Shown here: positions 37,048 through 45,988 of the stretch, piece by piece
Layout: every line of letters begins with the position of its first letter
Position numbering within the stretch: position 1 is the stretch's first letter
Position numbers and translations under genes: made by a program
The notes under the pieces: model-generated
Seen by the model: the letters and a program-made list of their open reading frames with translations, nothing else
The model's database searches: none
What the model was told of the DNA's origin: nothing
NCBI RefSeq assembly: GCF_019603315.1
Contig: NZ_CP080649.1
Span: forward strand, 821,501 to 885,500
Direction of reading: 5' to 3'
DNA: 64,000 nucleotides
DNA from: Ruficoccus sp. ZRK36
Lineage (GTDB): Bacteria; Verrucomicrobiota; Verrucomicrobiia; Opitutales; Cerasicoccaceae

Positions 37048-37650
37048 ATGAAATGCTTGTGCTTATTATTCAGTCTAGCGGTGCTAATCAGCTTGCCGGG
37101 ATGCGTTCAGACCGCAGGGCAGATTTTTGAGCCGGGACTGGTTGATCGGCTGGTTCTTGGCCAGACTACCACCGAGGTTGCCTTCGATTTGATGGGACCT
37201 CCACAGTCTCGCCGCACGGTGACCAAAAATGGTACCACTTTTACGATGGCCACCTATATCTATGGTGAAGCAAAAGCGCCGATCATGGGTGGTGACTATT
37301 TCATGGATTTGCTAGTCATCGAATTCTTTGAAGATACACTCCATGGCTACATCCAGCTAGCACTGGATAATCAAGCGGGCCAGCCCCTAAATATTGAGGG
37401 TACTAAAACTCTCGAACGTGATGTATCTACCAAGCAGGATGTTTTAAACCTCTTGGGACGTCCGAACGGCAAGGCCCTATCTCCCAGCAACTTGGATATT
37501 TTCGAGGACGCCTATGGCGATGAGATTTGGGTCTGGTTGAGCAGCCGTGAAGAGGGCACAACCGTCGAAGTGCAGAAAATTGTGGTCGGCTTTAAATACG
37601 ATGGCCGCGTGGACAGCGTATCCTCGTCAGTCAACGTGACGGAGTACTAA
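37048..37650 (+). CDS. Predicted outer-membrane lipoprotein, function unknown
   Basis: A 200-residue protein. [19 protein letters not shown] is a lipoprotein signal with the lipobox LPGC, so Cys19 is the likely lipidated residue. The mature part has two similar halves, one around [19 protein letters not shown] and one around [16 protein letters not shown]; such G-x-T-x-x-x-V-x-x-x-LG-x-P elements recall SmpA/BamE-like folds, but I would not assign that function. The gene is AT-richer than its neighbours. Its stop codon overlaps the fcl stop on the other strand by about four bases. Confidence 0.72.
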   Translation: MKCLCLLFSLAVLISLPGCVQTAGQIFEPGLVDRLVLGQTTTEVAFDLMGPPQSRRTVTKNGTTFTMATYIYGEAKAPIMGGDYFMDLLVIEFFEDTLHGYIQLALDNQAGQPLNIEGTKTLERDVSTKQDVLNLLGRPNGKALSPSNLDIFEDAYGDEIWVWLSSREEGTTVEVQKIVVGFKYDGRVDSVSSSVNVTEY

Positions 37651-38594
37651 CCCCGGATGTTGCCCTTGGCCAGCTCCTGCTTGAAGTGGGCGTAGGTCTT
37701 TTCGATGCCCTCACGCAGGCCGATCTTGGGCTCCCAGCCGGTGGCGCGGATTTTTGAGCTGTCCATGAGCTTGCGGGGCGTGCCGTCGGGCTTGGAGGTG
37801 TCCCACTTCAGCTCCCCCTGGAAGCCGGTCACATCGCGCACAGTCTCGGCCAGCTCCTTGATGGTCACGTCGGAGCCGAAGCCCACGTTGACCCAGTCCG
37901 GCGGGTTGTCCAGCTCCAGCAGGTGCAGGCAACCGGCGGCCAGATCGTCCACGTGCAGGAACTCGCGCAGCGGGCTGCCCGTGCCCCAGAGGGTGACGTC
38001 CGGCGCGCCCGACTCGACCGCCTCGTGGAAGCGACGCAGCAGGGCGGGCAGCACATGGGAGTTCTCGGGGTGGTAGTTGTCACCGGGGCCGTAGAGGTTG
38101 GTCGGCATGGCCGAGTGGTAGAGCACGCCGTACTGCTTACGGTAGTACTGGCAGAGCTTGAGCCCGGCGATCTTGGCGATGGCGTAGGGCTCGTTGGTGG
38201 GCTCCAGCGGGCTGGTCAGCAGGCAGTCCTCGGTCATGGGCTGGGGAGCCTCACGCGGGTAGATGCACGAGCTGCCCAGAAAGAGCAGGCGCTTGACGCC
38301 GTGCTTCCACGAGAGGTGGATCATGTTGTGAGCGCTAGCCAGGTTCTCGTGGATAAACTCCGCCGGGTAGGTGCTGTTGGCATGAATACCGCCCACGCGG
38401 GCCGCCGCTACGATGACGGTTTCGGGCTTTTCCTCGGCGAGGGTCTCCTCGACCGCCCCCGCGTCGCACAGATCCAGCTCGGCGTGCGTGCGCAGCACGA
38501 AGTTGTCGTGACCGTCAGCCAGCAGGGCGCGGTGAATGGCGCTGCCGACCATCCCGCGATGGCCGGAGAGAAAGATTTTAGAGTCGGGGTTCAT
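37647..38594 (-). CDS. fcl: GDP-L-fucose synthase
   Basis: Epimerises and reduces GDP-4-keto-6-deoxymannose to GDP-L-fucose. A 315-residue [17 protein letters not shown] is the NADPH-binding loop, [14 protein letters not shown] and SSCIYP are Fcl-specific, and [10 protein letters not shown] holds the catalytic Tyr and Lys. Gmd, which makes its substrate, is at 23809-24852. The left copy of an inverted repeat lies 17 bp upstream of the start, so its promoter region may have been altered by the insertion next door. Confidence 0.96.
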   Translation of the reverse strand: MNPDSKIFLSGHRGMVGSAIHRALLADGHDNFVLRTHAELDLCDAGAVEETLAEEKPETVIVAAARVGGIHANSTYPAEFIHENLASAHNMIHLSWKHGVKRLLFLGSSCIYPREAPQPMTEDCLLTSPLEPTNEPYAIAKIAGLKLCQYYRKQYGVLYHSAMPTNLYGPGDNYHPENSHVLPALLRRFHEAVESGAPDVTLWGTGSPLREFLHVDDLAAGCLHLLELDNPPDWVNVGFGSDVTIKELAETVRDVTGFQGELKWDTSKPDGTPRKLMDSSKIRATGWEPKIGLREGIEKTYAHFKQELAKGNIRG

Positions 38595-38610
38595 GATAGA
38601 CTTTTATTTC

Positions 38611-38638
38611 ACCGCAAAGACGCAGAGACGCAAAGATG
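38611..38638. repeat. Left inverted-repeat arm flanking an AT-rich gene
   Basis: A 28-bp unit reading ACCGCAAAGACGCAGAGACG and continuing CAAAGATG. It is internally repetitive (CGCA[AG]AGA units). An inverted, nearly identical copy is at 39231-39256. Units of this type are scattered in many bacterial genomes and often border small foreign genes (established knowledge, not searched here). Confidence 0.8.
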
Positions 38639-38666
38639 TTTTTTAGTCAGGCTTCAGGCAATCAAG

Positions 38667-39179
38667 TTAGTTCTTTCTTGCTTTTCGTAGTTCATACCTT
38701 GCTTTTTTAAACTGCTTACGTTTGCACCAGTGCATGCGACCAAATGGATCTTTGATACCTACTTGATCGAATTGACTATCTAAGAAAGTCTCCGAGTTAC
38801 GATAAAATGTAAAATTCGCTTTCTCTCCTACATCGAGAGAAATTGGTAAAGTACTACTCAGTGGATCTTCGAATTGTGGGTTCAATAGGCCATAGCCTGG
38901 TTTATTTCGGATCCGATAATACAGCCTTTTATATACAGATGAATGGCGTAGCCATAGTAGGCAGGCTTTCGTTTTCCCGGGGCCGTGGTTTGTGGCTGTG
39001 ATTACTATTCTCTCGGCGCTATATTCTGGCTTCTGAGTATTTGTTATATCAGACACTGTTACATTGAGAACAAGTTTAGGTTTTAGGATGACATCTCGAT
39101 ATACATTCCATCCAACTGAGAATGCAGCAATAACTATTGATAGAATACTAATCCATATAGCCGTTGAATTATCACTCAT
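38667..39179 (-). CDS. Small membrane-anchored protein of unknown function in a repeat-bounded cassette
   Basis: A 170-residue protein counted from the ATG at 39179. One hydrophobic segment near the N-terminus ([18 protein letters not shown]) would anchor it, followed by a beta-rich domain ([29 protein letters not shown]) and a very basic C-terminus. I recognise no family. The frame is clearly AT-rich while fcl and polX on either side are G+C-rich, and it is bracketed by inverted copies of a CGCAAAGACGCAGAGACGC-type repeat, both signs of recent acquisition. An upstream in-frame start at 39215 is less likely. Confidence 0.65.
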   Translation of the reverse strand: MSDNSTAIWISILSIVIAAFSVGWNVYRDVILKPKLVLNVTVSDITNTQKPEYSAERIVITATNHGPGKTKACLLWLRHSSVYKRLYYRIRNKPGYGLLNPQFEDPLSSTLPISLDVGEKANFTFYRNSETFLDSQFDQVGIKDPFGRMHWCKRKQFKKARYELRKARKN

Positions 39180-39230
39180 ATCATTATATCGCAAACCGTC
39201 GAAGGCTAGATGCAATCAAAAACTCACTGC

Positions 39231-39256
39231 CTCTGCGTCTTTGCGCCTTTGCGGTT
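39231..39256. repeat. Right inverted-repeat arm flanking an AT-rich gene
   Basis: CTCTGCGTCTTTGCGCCTTT followed by GCGGTT is, with few mismatches, the reverse complement of the unit at 38611-38638. It lies 42 bp before the polX start. The two arms enclose about 590 bp containing a single AT-rich gene. Confidence 0.8.
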
Positions 39257-39297
39257 CAAAACTTGAACACCATCAGGGAGCGGCTACATTTCCTCCC

Positions 39298-41055
39298 ATG
39301 GAAAAAGCCGACATCGTCGAAGTGCTCGAAGCCATTGCCGAGTTGCTCGAACTCAAGGGCGAGAACGCCTTTAAGATCCGGGCCTACCAGAACGGTGCCC
39401 GCTCGCTGGAGACGCTCGACGAGGACCTCGGCACGGTCATCGAGGAGGACCGCCTGGGTAAGATCAAGGGCATCGGTAAGGCGCTGGTGGAGAAGATTAC
39501 CACTCTGCACGAGACCGGCGAACTGGAGTATTTTGACAAGCTCAAGGCCTCCGTGCCCGCGACGATGCTCCAGATGCTGGAGATCCCCGGTCTCGGCCCG
39601 AAGAAGATCAAGAAGCTCCACGACGAGCTGGGCGTGGAAAGCATCGAGCAGCTCACCGCCGCCTGCAAGGACGGTAAAGTCGCTGAGCTGGAAGGCTTTG
39701 GCGAAAAGACGCAGGAGAAGCTCCTGGCCGGGATCGCCAACCGCGAGGCCTACGCCGCCCGTCACCGCTGGGCCGATGCGGAGGCCGCCTCCGCGCCCAT
39801 TCTGGAGGGCTTGCGCGAGCTCAAGCAGGTCAAGCAGGCCGAGGCCGCGGGCAGCCTGCGCCGCAAGCGTGAGACCGTCGGCGACCTGGACTTTCTCGTG
39901 GCCGCCACCGAGCCCGGCCCGATCATGGACTGGTTTACCGCGCAGGACGGGGTGGTCGAGGTCACCGCCAAGGGCGAGACCAAGTCCTCTGTCCGCTTGG
40001 AGGGCGGCCTGCAGGCGGACCTTCGTGTCGTCCCACCCGCACAGTTCTTTTACGCGCTGCACCACTTCACCGGGAGCAAGGACCACAATGTGCGCATGCG
40101 CCAGCGGGCACTTGAGCGCGGGCTCAGCCTCTCCGAGTGGGGGCTCTTCCCGGAGGACACGCGCGGCTCAAAGGAAAACGCTCCGAAGCCCAGCGAACGC
40201 GAGCCCGAGCCGATTGATGGCGAGGAGGAGCTCTTTAAGAAGCTCGATCTGGCCTATATCCCGCCTGAACTGCGCGAGGACAGGGGCGAGATCGAAGCCG
40301 CCGCAGAGGACCAGCTGCCCAAGCTCGTCGAGCCGGAGGACATTCGCGGCGTTTTCCACAACCACACCACCGCCTCCGACGGGCGCGCCACCCTGGAGGA
40401 GATGATGCAGGCTGCGCAGGACCTGGGATTCGAGTATCTCGGCATCGCCGACCACTCGAAGTCCAGCTTTCAGGCCAACGGCCTCGACGCGGATCGCCTG
40501 GCTGAGCAGATCGAGCAGATTAAAGCCCTGAATGATGCAAAAAAGTTTAAAACATTTGTGTTTACCGGCTCTGAGGTGGATATCCTCTCGGACGGTAAGC
40601 TGGACTTCCCGGACGAGGTATTAAAGCAGCTCGACTGTGTGGTCGCCTCCATCCACGCGGGCATGACCAAGGACGAAAAGGCCATGACGAAGCGGCTCGT
40701 CAAGGCACTGGAAAACGAGCACGTCACCATGCTCGGGCACATGACCGGGCGGCTCCTGCTGCGTCGCGAGGGCTACCCGGTGGACACGGCAAAGGTCATC
40801 GATGCGGCCATCGCCAACGGCAAGATCATCGAGCTGAACGCCAACCCCTGGCGGCTCGACATGGACTGGCGTCTCTGGCACAAGGCAGCCGAGCGCGGCC
40901 TGTTGACCTCGATCAATCCCGACGCCCACGCCACCGACCAGCTGGATTTCTACCGCAACGGCGTCTACGCCGCCCGGAAAGGCTGGCTGGAGCCGAAACA
41001 CATCCTCAACACCCGCCCTCTGGCCGAGGTGAAGAAATATCTGGGCTGTGCGTAA
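39298..41055 (+). CDS. polX: Family X DNA polymerase with PHP domain (PolX, polymerase/3'-5' exonuclease)
   Basis: A 585-residue DNA repair polymerase. The N-terminal 8-kDa/HhH part includes [18 protein letters not shown]. The palm has [19 protein letters not shown], with GDLD giving two catalytic Asp. The C-terminal PHP domain (from about residue 340) begins [11 protein letters not shown] and continues [20 protein letters not shown] and [10 protein letters not shown], so the His/Asp/Glu set for two to three metals looks complete and exonuclease activity is likely. The ATG at 39298 is chosen; the open frame extends to 39064 only through the inserted cassette region. Confidence 0.94.
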   Translation: MEKADIVEVLEAIAELLELKGENAFKIRAYQNGARSLETLDEDLGTVIEEDRLGKIKGIGKALVEKITTLHETGELEYFDKLKASVPATMLQMLEIPGLGPKKIKKLHDELGVESIEQLTAACKDGKVAELEGFGEKTQEKLLAGIANREAYAARHRWADAEAASAPILEGLRELKQVKQAEAAGSLRRKRETVGDLDFLVAATEPGPIMDWFTAQDGVVEVTAKGETKSSVRLEGGLQADLRVVPPAQFFYALHHFTGSKDHNVRMRQRALERGLSLSEWGLFPEDTRGSKENAPKPSEREPEPIDGEEELFKKLDLAYIPPELREDRGEIEAAAEDQLPKLVEPEDIRGVFHNHTTASDGRATLEEMMQAAQDLGFEYLGIADHSKSSFQANGLDADRLAEQIEQIKALNDAKKFKTFVFTGSEVDILSDGKLDFPDEVLKQLDCVVASIHAGMTKDEKAMTKRLVKALENEHVTMLGHMTGRLLLRREGYPVDTAKVIDAAIANGKIIELNANPWRLDMDWRLWHKAAERGLLTSINPDAHATDQLDFYRNGVYAARKGWLEPKHILNTRPLAEVKKYLGCA

Positions 41056-41121
41056 CTGCACAGGGCATTGAGGCCCCCACCCGATCGCTCACTGTGTGGG
41101 CGCACCAGCGGCACCCAAACC

Positions 41122-41156
41122 CAAAAAAAGACCAGGGGCGGATCGAAATCCGCCCC
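41122..41156 (-). terminator. Intrinsic terminator for the chitinase gene
   Basis: GGGGCGGAT (41135-41143) and ATCCGCCCC (41148-41156) form a 9-bp stem with a CGAA loop. On the minus strand a run of seven T follows after a few bases (plus-strand A-run at 41123-41129). It lies 109 bp beyond the chitinase stop and is well oriented to end that transcript. The rest of 41056-41264 shows no gene. Confidence 0.75.
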
Positions 41157-41264
41157 CGGCAGTGTATTGGGGTGAAACAGGGGCACATGGGAAGTGCCAG
41201 TGTAGGGTGCTATACCCTAATTGTTATAATAGGCACTTTTCCTGAATAGTTAAGGCCTTTTTTA

Positions 41265-44200
41265 TTATTGTCCGACGGTCACGTTGCTCATGTAGCGATC
41301 TCCCACCAGCTTCATGACAGACAAATCGCTGTCATAGTCGCGGTAGTCATCGTCAATCTCCCAGAACATAACCCCGCCCAGGCCCATCTGATCGACGTAG
41401 TCGAGCTTGTTGGAGACCATTGCCGGGCTGTCATAGGAGATGAAGGTGCCGTTGTGGTAGATGTAGGAAGCCTCCGACTGCGCATCCCAGGACTCGGCAT
41501 AGCTCGAGTCGTTTTGCATCGTCTCGACGATCGTGCGGTAGGACAGGATGCCGTTCTCGACGGTACCGGCTCCCAGGCCAGACGCACTGGCATAGAGACC
41601 GTTGTTAGCCGAGGAGACGCCCGTCCATACGTAGCCGTAGAGCGGGATGCCGAGGTTGATCTTCGAGGCCGGGACACCGGCGTCGAGATACCCCTGCACC
41701 GCAGAGTGTGCGTTGTACTCGGTCATCGGGTCGGAGCTGTTCGCGTACAGCGGAGCATTGTGACCCGTGCGGCTTCTGTCCCAGCGACCATGGAAGTCGT
41801 AGGTCATCAGGTTGAGCCAGTCGACCTGATCAGACAGGGCGGAGAGGTTGATCTCGTCGTACTTGTCATAACCGGCGGGTACGGCTGCGCTGATCAGGTA
41901 CTGCTTACCGTCGATAGCCCCCTGGGCATCGAGCGCTTCACGCAGGGCCTGCGCCAGCAGCGCGTAGTTCTCGCCGTCCTCGGGGCGGACATTCGTATTC
42001 GCATCGGTGGCGATGACCGGGTACTCCCAGTCCAGATCGATACCGTCGAAGTCATACTTGACCACGAAATCGACCACAGAGGCGGCGAACTTCTCACGGG
42101 CGGAGGCACTGGCCGCGATGTCCGAGAACCGGCCCGAATCATACCAGCCGCCAACGGCGATCATGGTCTTCAGGTGTGGGTACTGCGCCTTGAGTTCGAG
42201 GTACTGGTTGAAGTTCCCGCGCAGCGGCTGGTCCCAGGTGTCGTCCCCAAAGGTCTTCTCCAGGTCGGCCCAGGTGTCGTGGATGGCAATCTCGCCGTTA
42301 CCGTCGATGATCGCGAAGGCGTGCACGATGTGCGTGACCTTGTCAGCCGGGATATCGGCAACCTCGTAGCCACGGCCATAGATGCTCCAGCTGGCATAGT
42401 AAACGACCACGCGACCGTCACTTGAGGCGGAGTCATTACCGCCACCGGTACCGGTGCCGTTATCGCCGGAGTCATCCGAACCGTCGCCCGTGCCCGTATC
42501 ACCCGTGCCGTCGTCAGTCGATGAATCATCGTCCGAGCCATCGCCGGTACCCGTGTTGTCATTACCGTCATCGGTGCCAGTGCCATCATCGACCGTACCG
42601 TCGTCATCATCGGTGTTACCGGTGGTATCGTCGGAGACGCTGACGCCATTGAGGGTGACGTTGACAGGCTGGCTGGCGACATCACCGGGGGAGCCGTTGA
42701 AGCCGAAGCTCACGCTCTGGCCGGCGGCCAGCGATCCGTTCCAGCCGAGGCTGGAGATGGTGTAGGTGTCACCGTCCCGTGAGACCAGTTTAGCGTCCCA
42801 GATGCTGGTGATGGTGTAGGGCCAGTCGAAGGTGACCGTCCAGCTGTCGAGATCCTCGTCTGTGGTATTGGTCAGCGTGGCGTTAGCGGTGAAGCCGCTC
42901 CCCCAGTCGCTGGATACCGTCACCACAAGCGCGGCTGTCGAGCTGTCGCCGTCATCGCCGGTGTCGGTGTCATCGTCGTCGTTGTTACCGGTGTCATCAT
43001 CGGTCGTGTCGTCATCGTTGCCGTTATCCGTGTCGTCACCCCCGTTGCCGGTCGTATCGTCATCATCGCCGGAGAGGCTGACGCCGTTGACCACGATGTT
43101 GCTCATCTGTGCCGAGGAGTCACCGGTAGCCTGGAAGCCGAAGCTGACCGTCGAACCGGCGGCAATGGTGCCGTTCCAGCTCTCATTGCTGAAGGTGTGG
43201 CTGTCGCCGTCGCTCGTATCCTGCACCGCGCTCCAGTAACCGGAGATGTTAACAGGCAGGTCAAAGCTCAGCGTCCACGCACTGACGGCGGCGGTGCCGT
43301 TGTTGGTCAGGCTGACCGTGGCGGTAAAGCCGCTGCCCCAGTCGCTGCCGACGTTGTAGGCAACCGCGATGTCCGCGCTGCCGGAGTTCGAGTCTCCCGT
43401 ACCGGTGCCGTTACCGCCGGTGGAGTCTTCACCGTCGTCCGTCGACTCACCATCACCGTTATCGGAATCACCCGTACCGTCGCCGGTTGTGTCATCGCTG
43501 CCATCGGGCAAATCGATCCCACCGGCTTCGCCGAGGATGACCGGGTTATCGTAGTACTCCTGTACCTTCGAGATGAACCAGTAGTCATCGGTCGGGGGTG
43601 AGCCCACGCCATCGGTGCTGGCACCGACACCCGCGCCAAAGAGCGCAACGGCGACCCCGGCGTCCTTGGCCAGGGTGAGGTGCGAGCCCCAGGTCACGGA
43701 GTCACCGCTGACGGATACATCGGCCGTACCGTCATCGGTCGAGCCAAAGTAGGCCAGGCGCGTATCCGAACCGGGTGTGAAGGTGTCGCCCAGGAAGTAC
43801 GTGCCGGAGGAGTCTTCGTAGTGCTGCACCGTGTTGTTCAGAGATTCAAACAAGCCATCTGAGGCGTACGGATTAGTCGCATGCGTGGTGTTAATATGAC
43901 CGACGGGAAGCTGCCAGAGGACAACCGGGAGGCCCGTGGTCTCATGCATGGCGTTCACGAAGACCAGATAGTTGGTCCAGTGAACGGCGTTCCAGAACCA
44001 GATGCTGTTGGCAGGGTTGGCGGCATTACCGTCATAGGCGGCATCGAGGCCGTACTTGTCGATACTGACAAAGCTGGCTCCATGGGAGAGCACACCGGCG
44101 TCCACATAGTACTGGGAGATAGCGGCAGCCTCATTGTAAATAGCCAGGCGGCCGTCGGAGAGACCGAGCGAGTCGGTCAGGCGGACCACGCCCTTACCGC

Positions 44201-45542
44201 CGACGGAGGTCGTCCACCCACCCGGAGGCGAAGCCCAGAGGTTGAACTGCCAACCGTAGATAGCGCTGGGCTGGTACTTCTGGAAGGTGTAGTTAATCGC
44301 CTGCACAAGGCCGGCCAGCGTGTCGGGGAAAGCCGGGTCATTGGCATCCAAGACGCCCGCGGTGTAGGCGGCGCTGGTGGCGGCGTAGATTGCATCCGGG
44401 CTGGAGGTGTCATTCTGGGCGAAGTAGCCGAGGAAGTCCGGCTCGATAACCCAGCCGATGACTTCATCACCGGCGACCTGCCGGGTGATTTCCAGCGCGT
44501 ACTTGAGGTCCTCAAAGTAGCTGGCCATGTAGGCGGCGTCCTGCATGTGTGCCTTGTCGGTATAGTAGCTCTCGCCGCTGGCGGGGATATTATACCAGAC
44601 GAAGAAGGGGATCATCCCGAGCTTTACGCTCTCCTCGACATAACCGGTCGCACGCGAGCCGTCCTCGCCGTCCGAGCGCCAGTTCCAGCCATCACCGATG
44701 GCTGCGGTGGCCCCGCCGTTGAGGTAGATATAGCGGATGTCCACGCGCTTGTTCTGGTCGGCATTCTCAAAATCCTTCCAGAAGTCCAGGTCCGCCGAGG
44801 AGTCTTCACTCACCGAGCCGACGGCCAGGTACTCCGGTAGTCCGGGGACGGAGCCATCCTCGTTGAGCACACGCACGCCCACATAACGCACCGCGCCCGT
44901 ATCCGTATTTTCAATACGCAGCGAGGCACGCCCGGCAGACAAGCCGTTCAGGGTGACGCTCTGGCCATCGACCGAGGGCTCAAGCACGTCACTGTTATTG
45001 GTCGCAACGGTGTAAGTACCAGCGGTTTCAATGGTCAGCGCACTGGTCCCCTGCTCGATGGATACCTGCAAAGCGGTACCGTCGCCATCAACGCCGGAGA
45101 GCACAATCGAGCCGCCAGAGCCCGAACCGGTTCCCGGCGTGGGCGTATCACCGCCCCCTGAGGAGGATTCGCCGGAGAGGGTTGCCGTCAGCGGAGAGGC
45201 AACGCTGCCCGATCCGCTAAACCCGAACTGGACGCTCCCGCCGGCACCGACATCGCCGTTCCAGGAGGCATTACCGATGACCACGGTGCCATTCTCCTGG
45301 CTGAGGATTTGCGCATTCCAGATACTGGAAATCGTGAACGGAGCATCGAAGGTCAGGGACCACCCGCTCAGGGCGCTCCCGGTCGTATTAGTGAAGGTCG
45401 CATTGGCCGTAAAGCCACCTCCCCAGTTATCGGACACATCTACGTTTAACTGGGTGTCTGCAGCGCTGGCAGCTGTCCATGCCAGGATGGCATTGAGGGC
45501 TGCTGTCGCCGCTAGAGGTCGTATTCTGAACAATTTTGACAT
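41265..45542 (-). CDS. Secreted multimodular chitinase: CBM2, unassigned barrel-like module, CBM2, CBM2, GH18
   Basis: A 1425-residue exported protein with a signal peptide of about 28 residues. Approximate order: CBM2 (30-125); short Gly/Ser linker; a beta-rich segment (145-230); a module of about 440 residues (235-675) with DIRYIYLNGG, IPFFVWYNIP, WVIEPDFLGYF and SIDKYGLDA, which looks like a TIM-barrel hydrolase but matches no family I can name; Asp/Gly/Thr linker; CBM2 (720-825); Asp-rich linker; CBM2 (870-970); linker; GH18 (1043-1425) with DGIDLDWEYP, whose Glu is the catalytic acid of DxxDxDxE. Chitin or a related polymer is the likely substrate of the GH18 part. The ATG at 45542 gives a proper signal peptide; a GTG at 45584 would not. 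Confidence 0.92.
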   Translation of the reverse strand: MSKLFRIRPLAATAALNAILAWTAASAADTQLNVDVSDNWGGGFTANATFTNTTGSALSGWSLTFDAPFTISSIWNAQILSQENGTVVIGNASWNGDVGAGGSVQFGFSGSGSVASPLTATLSGESSSGGGDTPTPGTGSGSGGSIVLSGVDGDGTALQVSIEQGTSALTIETAGTYTVATNNSDVLEPSVDGQSVTLNGLSAGRASLRIENTDTGAVRYVGVRVLNEDGSVPGLPEYLAVGSVSEDSSADLDFWKDFENADQNKRVDIRYIYLNGGATAAIGDGWNWRSDGEDGSRATGYVEESVKLGMIPFFVWYNIPASGESYYTDKAHMQDAAYMASYFEDLKYALEITRQVAGDEVIGWVIEPDFLGYFAQNDTSSPDAIYAATSAAYTAGVLDANDPAFPDTLAGLVQAINYTFQKYQPSAIYGWQFNLWASPPGGWTTSVGGKGVVRLTDSLGLSDGRLAIYNEAAAISQYYVDAGVLSHGASFVSIDKYGLDAAYDGNAANPANSIWFWNAVHWTNYLVFVNAMHETTGLPVVLWQLPVGHINTTHATNPYASDGLFESLNNTVQHYEDSSGTYFLGDTFTPGSDTRLAYFGSTDDGTADVSVSGDSVTWGSHLTLAKDAGVAVALFGAGVGASTDGVGSPPTDDYWFISKVQEYYDNPVILGEAGGIDLPDGSDDTTGDGTGDSDNGDGESTDDGEDSTGGNGTGTGDSNSGSADIAVAYNVGSDWGSGFTATVSLTNNGTAAVSAWTLSFDLPVNISGYWSAVQDTSDGDSHTFSNESWNGTIAAGSTVSFGFQATGDSSAQMSNIVVNGVSLSGDDDDTTGNGGDDTDNGNDDDTTDDDTGNNDDDDTDTGDDGDSSTAALVVTVSSDWGSGFTANATLTNTTDEDLDSWTVTFDWPYTITSIWDAKLVSRDGDTYTISSLGWNGSLAAGQSVSFGFNGSPGDVASQPVNVTLNGVSVSDDTTGNTDDDDGTVDDGTGTDDGNDNTGTGDGSDDDSSTDDGTGDTGTGDGSDDSGDNGTGTGGGNDSASSDGRVVVYYASWSIYGRGYEVADIPADKVTHIVHAFAIIDGNGEIAIHDTWADLEKTFGDDTWDQPLRGNFNQYLELKAQYPHLKTMIAVGGWYDSGRFSDIAASASAREKFAASVVDFVVKYDFDGIDLDWEYPVIATDANTNVRPEDGENYALLAQALREALDAQGAIDGKQYLISAAVPAGYDKYDEINLSALSDQVDWLNLMTYDFHGRWDRSRTGHNAPLYANSSDPMTEYNAHSAVQGYLDAGVPASKINLGIPLYGYVWTGVSSANNGLYASASGLGAGTVENGILSYRTIVETMQNDSSYAESWDAQSEASYIYHNGTFISYDSPAMVSNKLDYVDQMGLGGVMFWEIDDDYRDYDSDLSVMKLVGDRYMSNVTVGQ

Positions 45543-45988
45543 AATCTCATCTGATTTGAGGTTTGCATGAGAGCCGTGAATCACGGGCTCTTGTCAGCGT
45601 CTGGAGCGGAGCCGCAGCTGCCCTGCTCATAAACGCGGTTTTGGGGTGTGTTTGCGGGTTTCGGCGGTACGGGCGTTGAAAACTATCGTATCTGCCTCCA
45701 CCGCGGGAAAACGGCCTGACGATGGCCGCCGCTAGTTGGAGTACGGGGTAATTATGACTATCTGCTGATAGGGATGACTCCTTTCGTGGGGACGAAAACG
45801 CCCCGGTTTTGTCAGTAGGAGTCCCCCGGAAGGGCTTTATTTCAGCCCCTGCAAAAAAACTTATCGCGTTTTTTAGCCCATCTGAATGCCTCGTGAGCGG
45901 CTTGGGTATTGCATTTGTCCGGGCAAGTGGACAACCTGTCCGGTTTGTTCATGTCCGATCACCTCACACTCAACGCACAGGTTTTTTA
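45543..45988. other. 446-bp intergenic region between divergent chitinase and purA genes
   Basis: No gene is supported here. GAGCC-GTGA and TCAC-GGGCTC at 45571-45590 can form a one-base-bulged hairpin in the leader of the chitinase transcript. GGACA and TGTCC around 45928-45940 form a weak dyad on the purA side. The region must contain both promoters, but I see no convincing -35/-10 pair and no riboswitch I recognise. The open frame from 45809 into purA is not a likely start. Confidence 0.5.

Noticed and set aside
42420-43520. Repetitive DNA that could be taken for a CRISPR or tandem-repeat array
   Set aside because: The repeats are irregular, in frame, and encode Asp/Gly/Thr linkers of the chitinase; no constant repeat with unique spacers.
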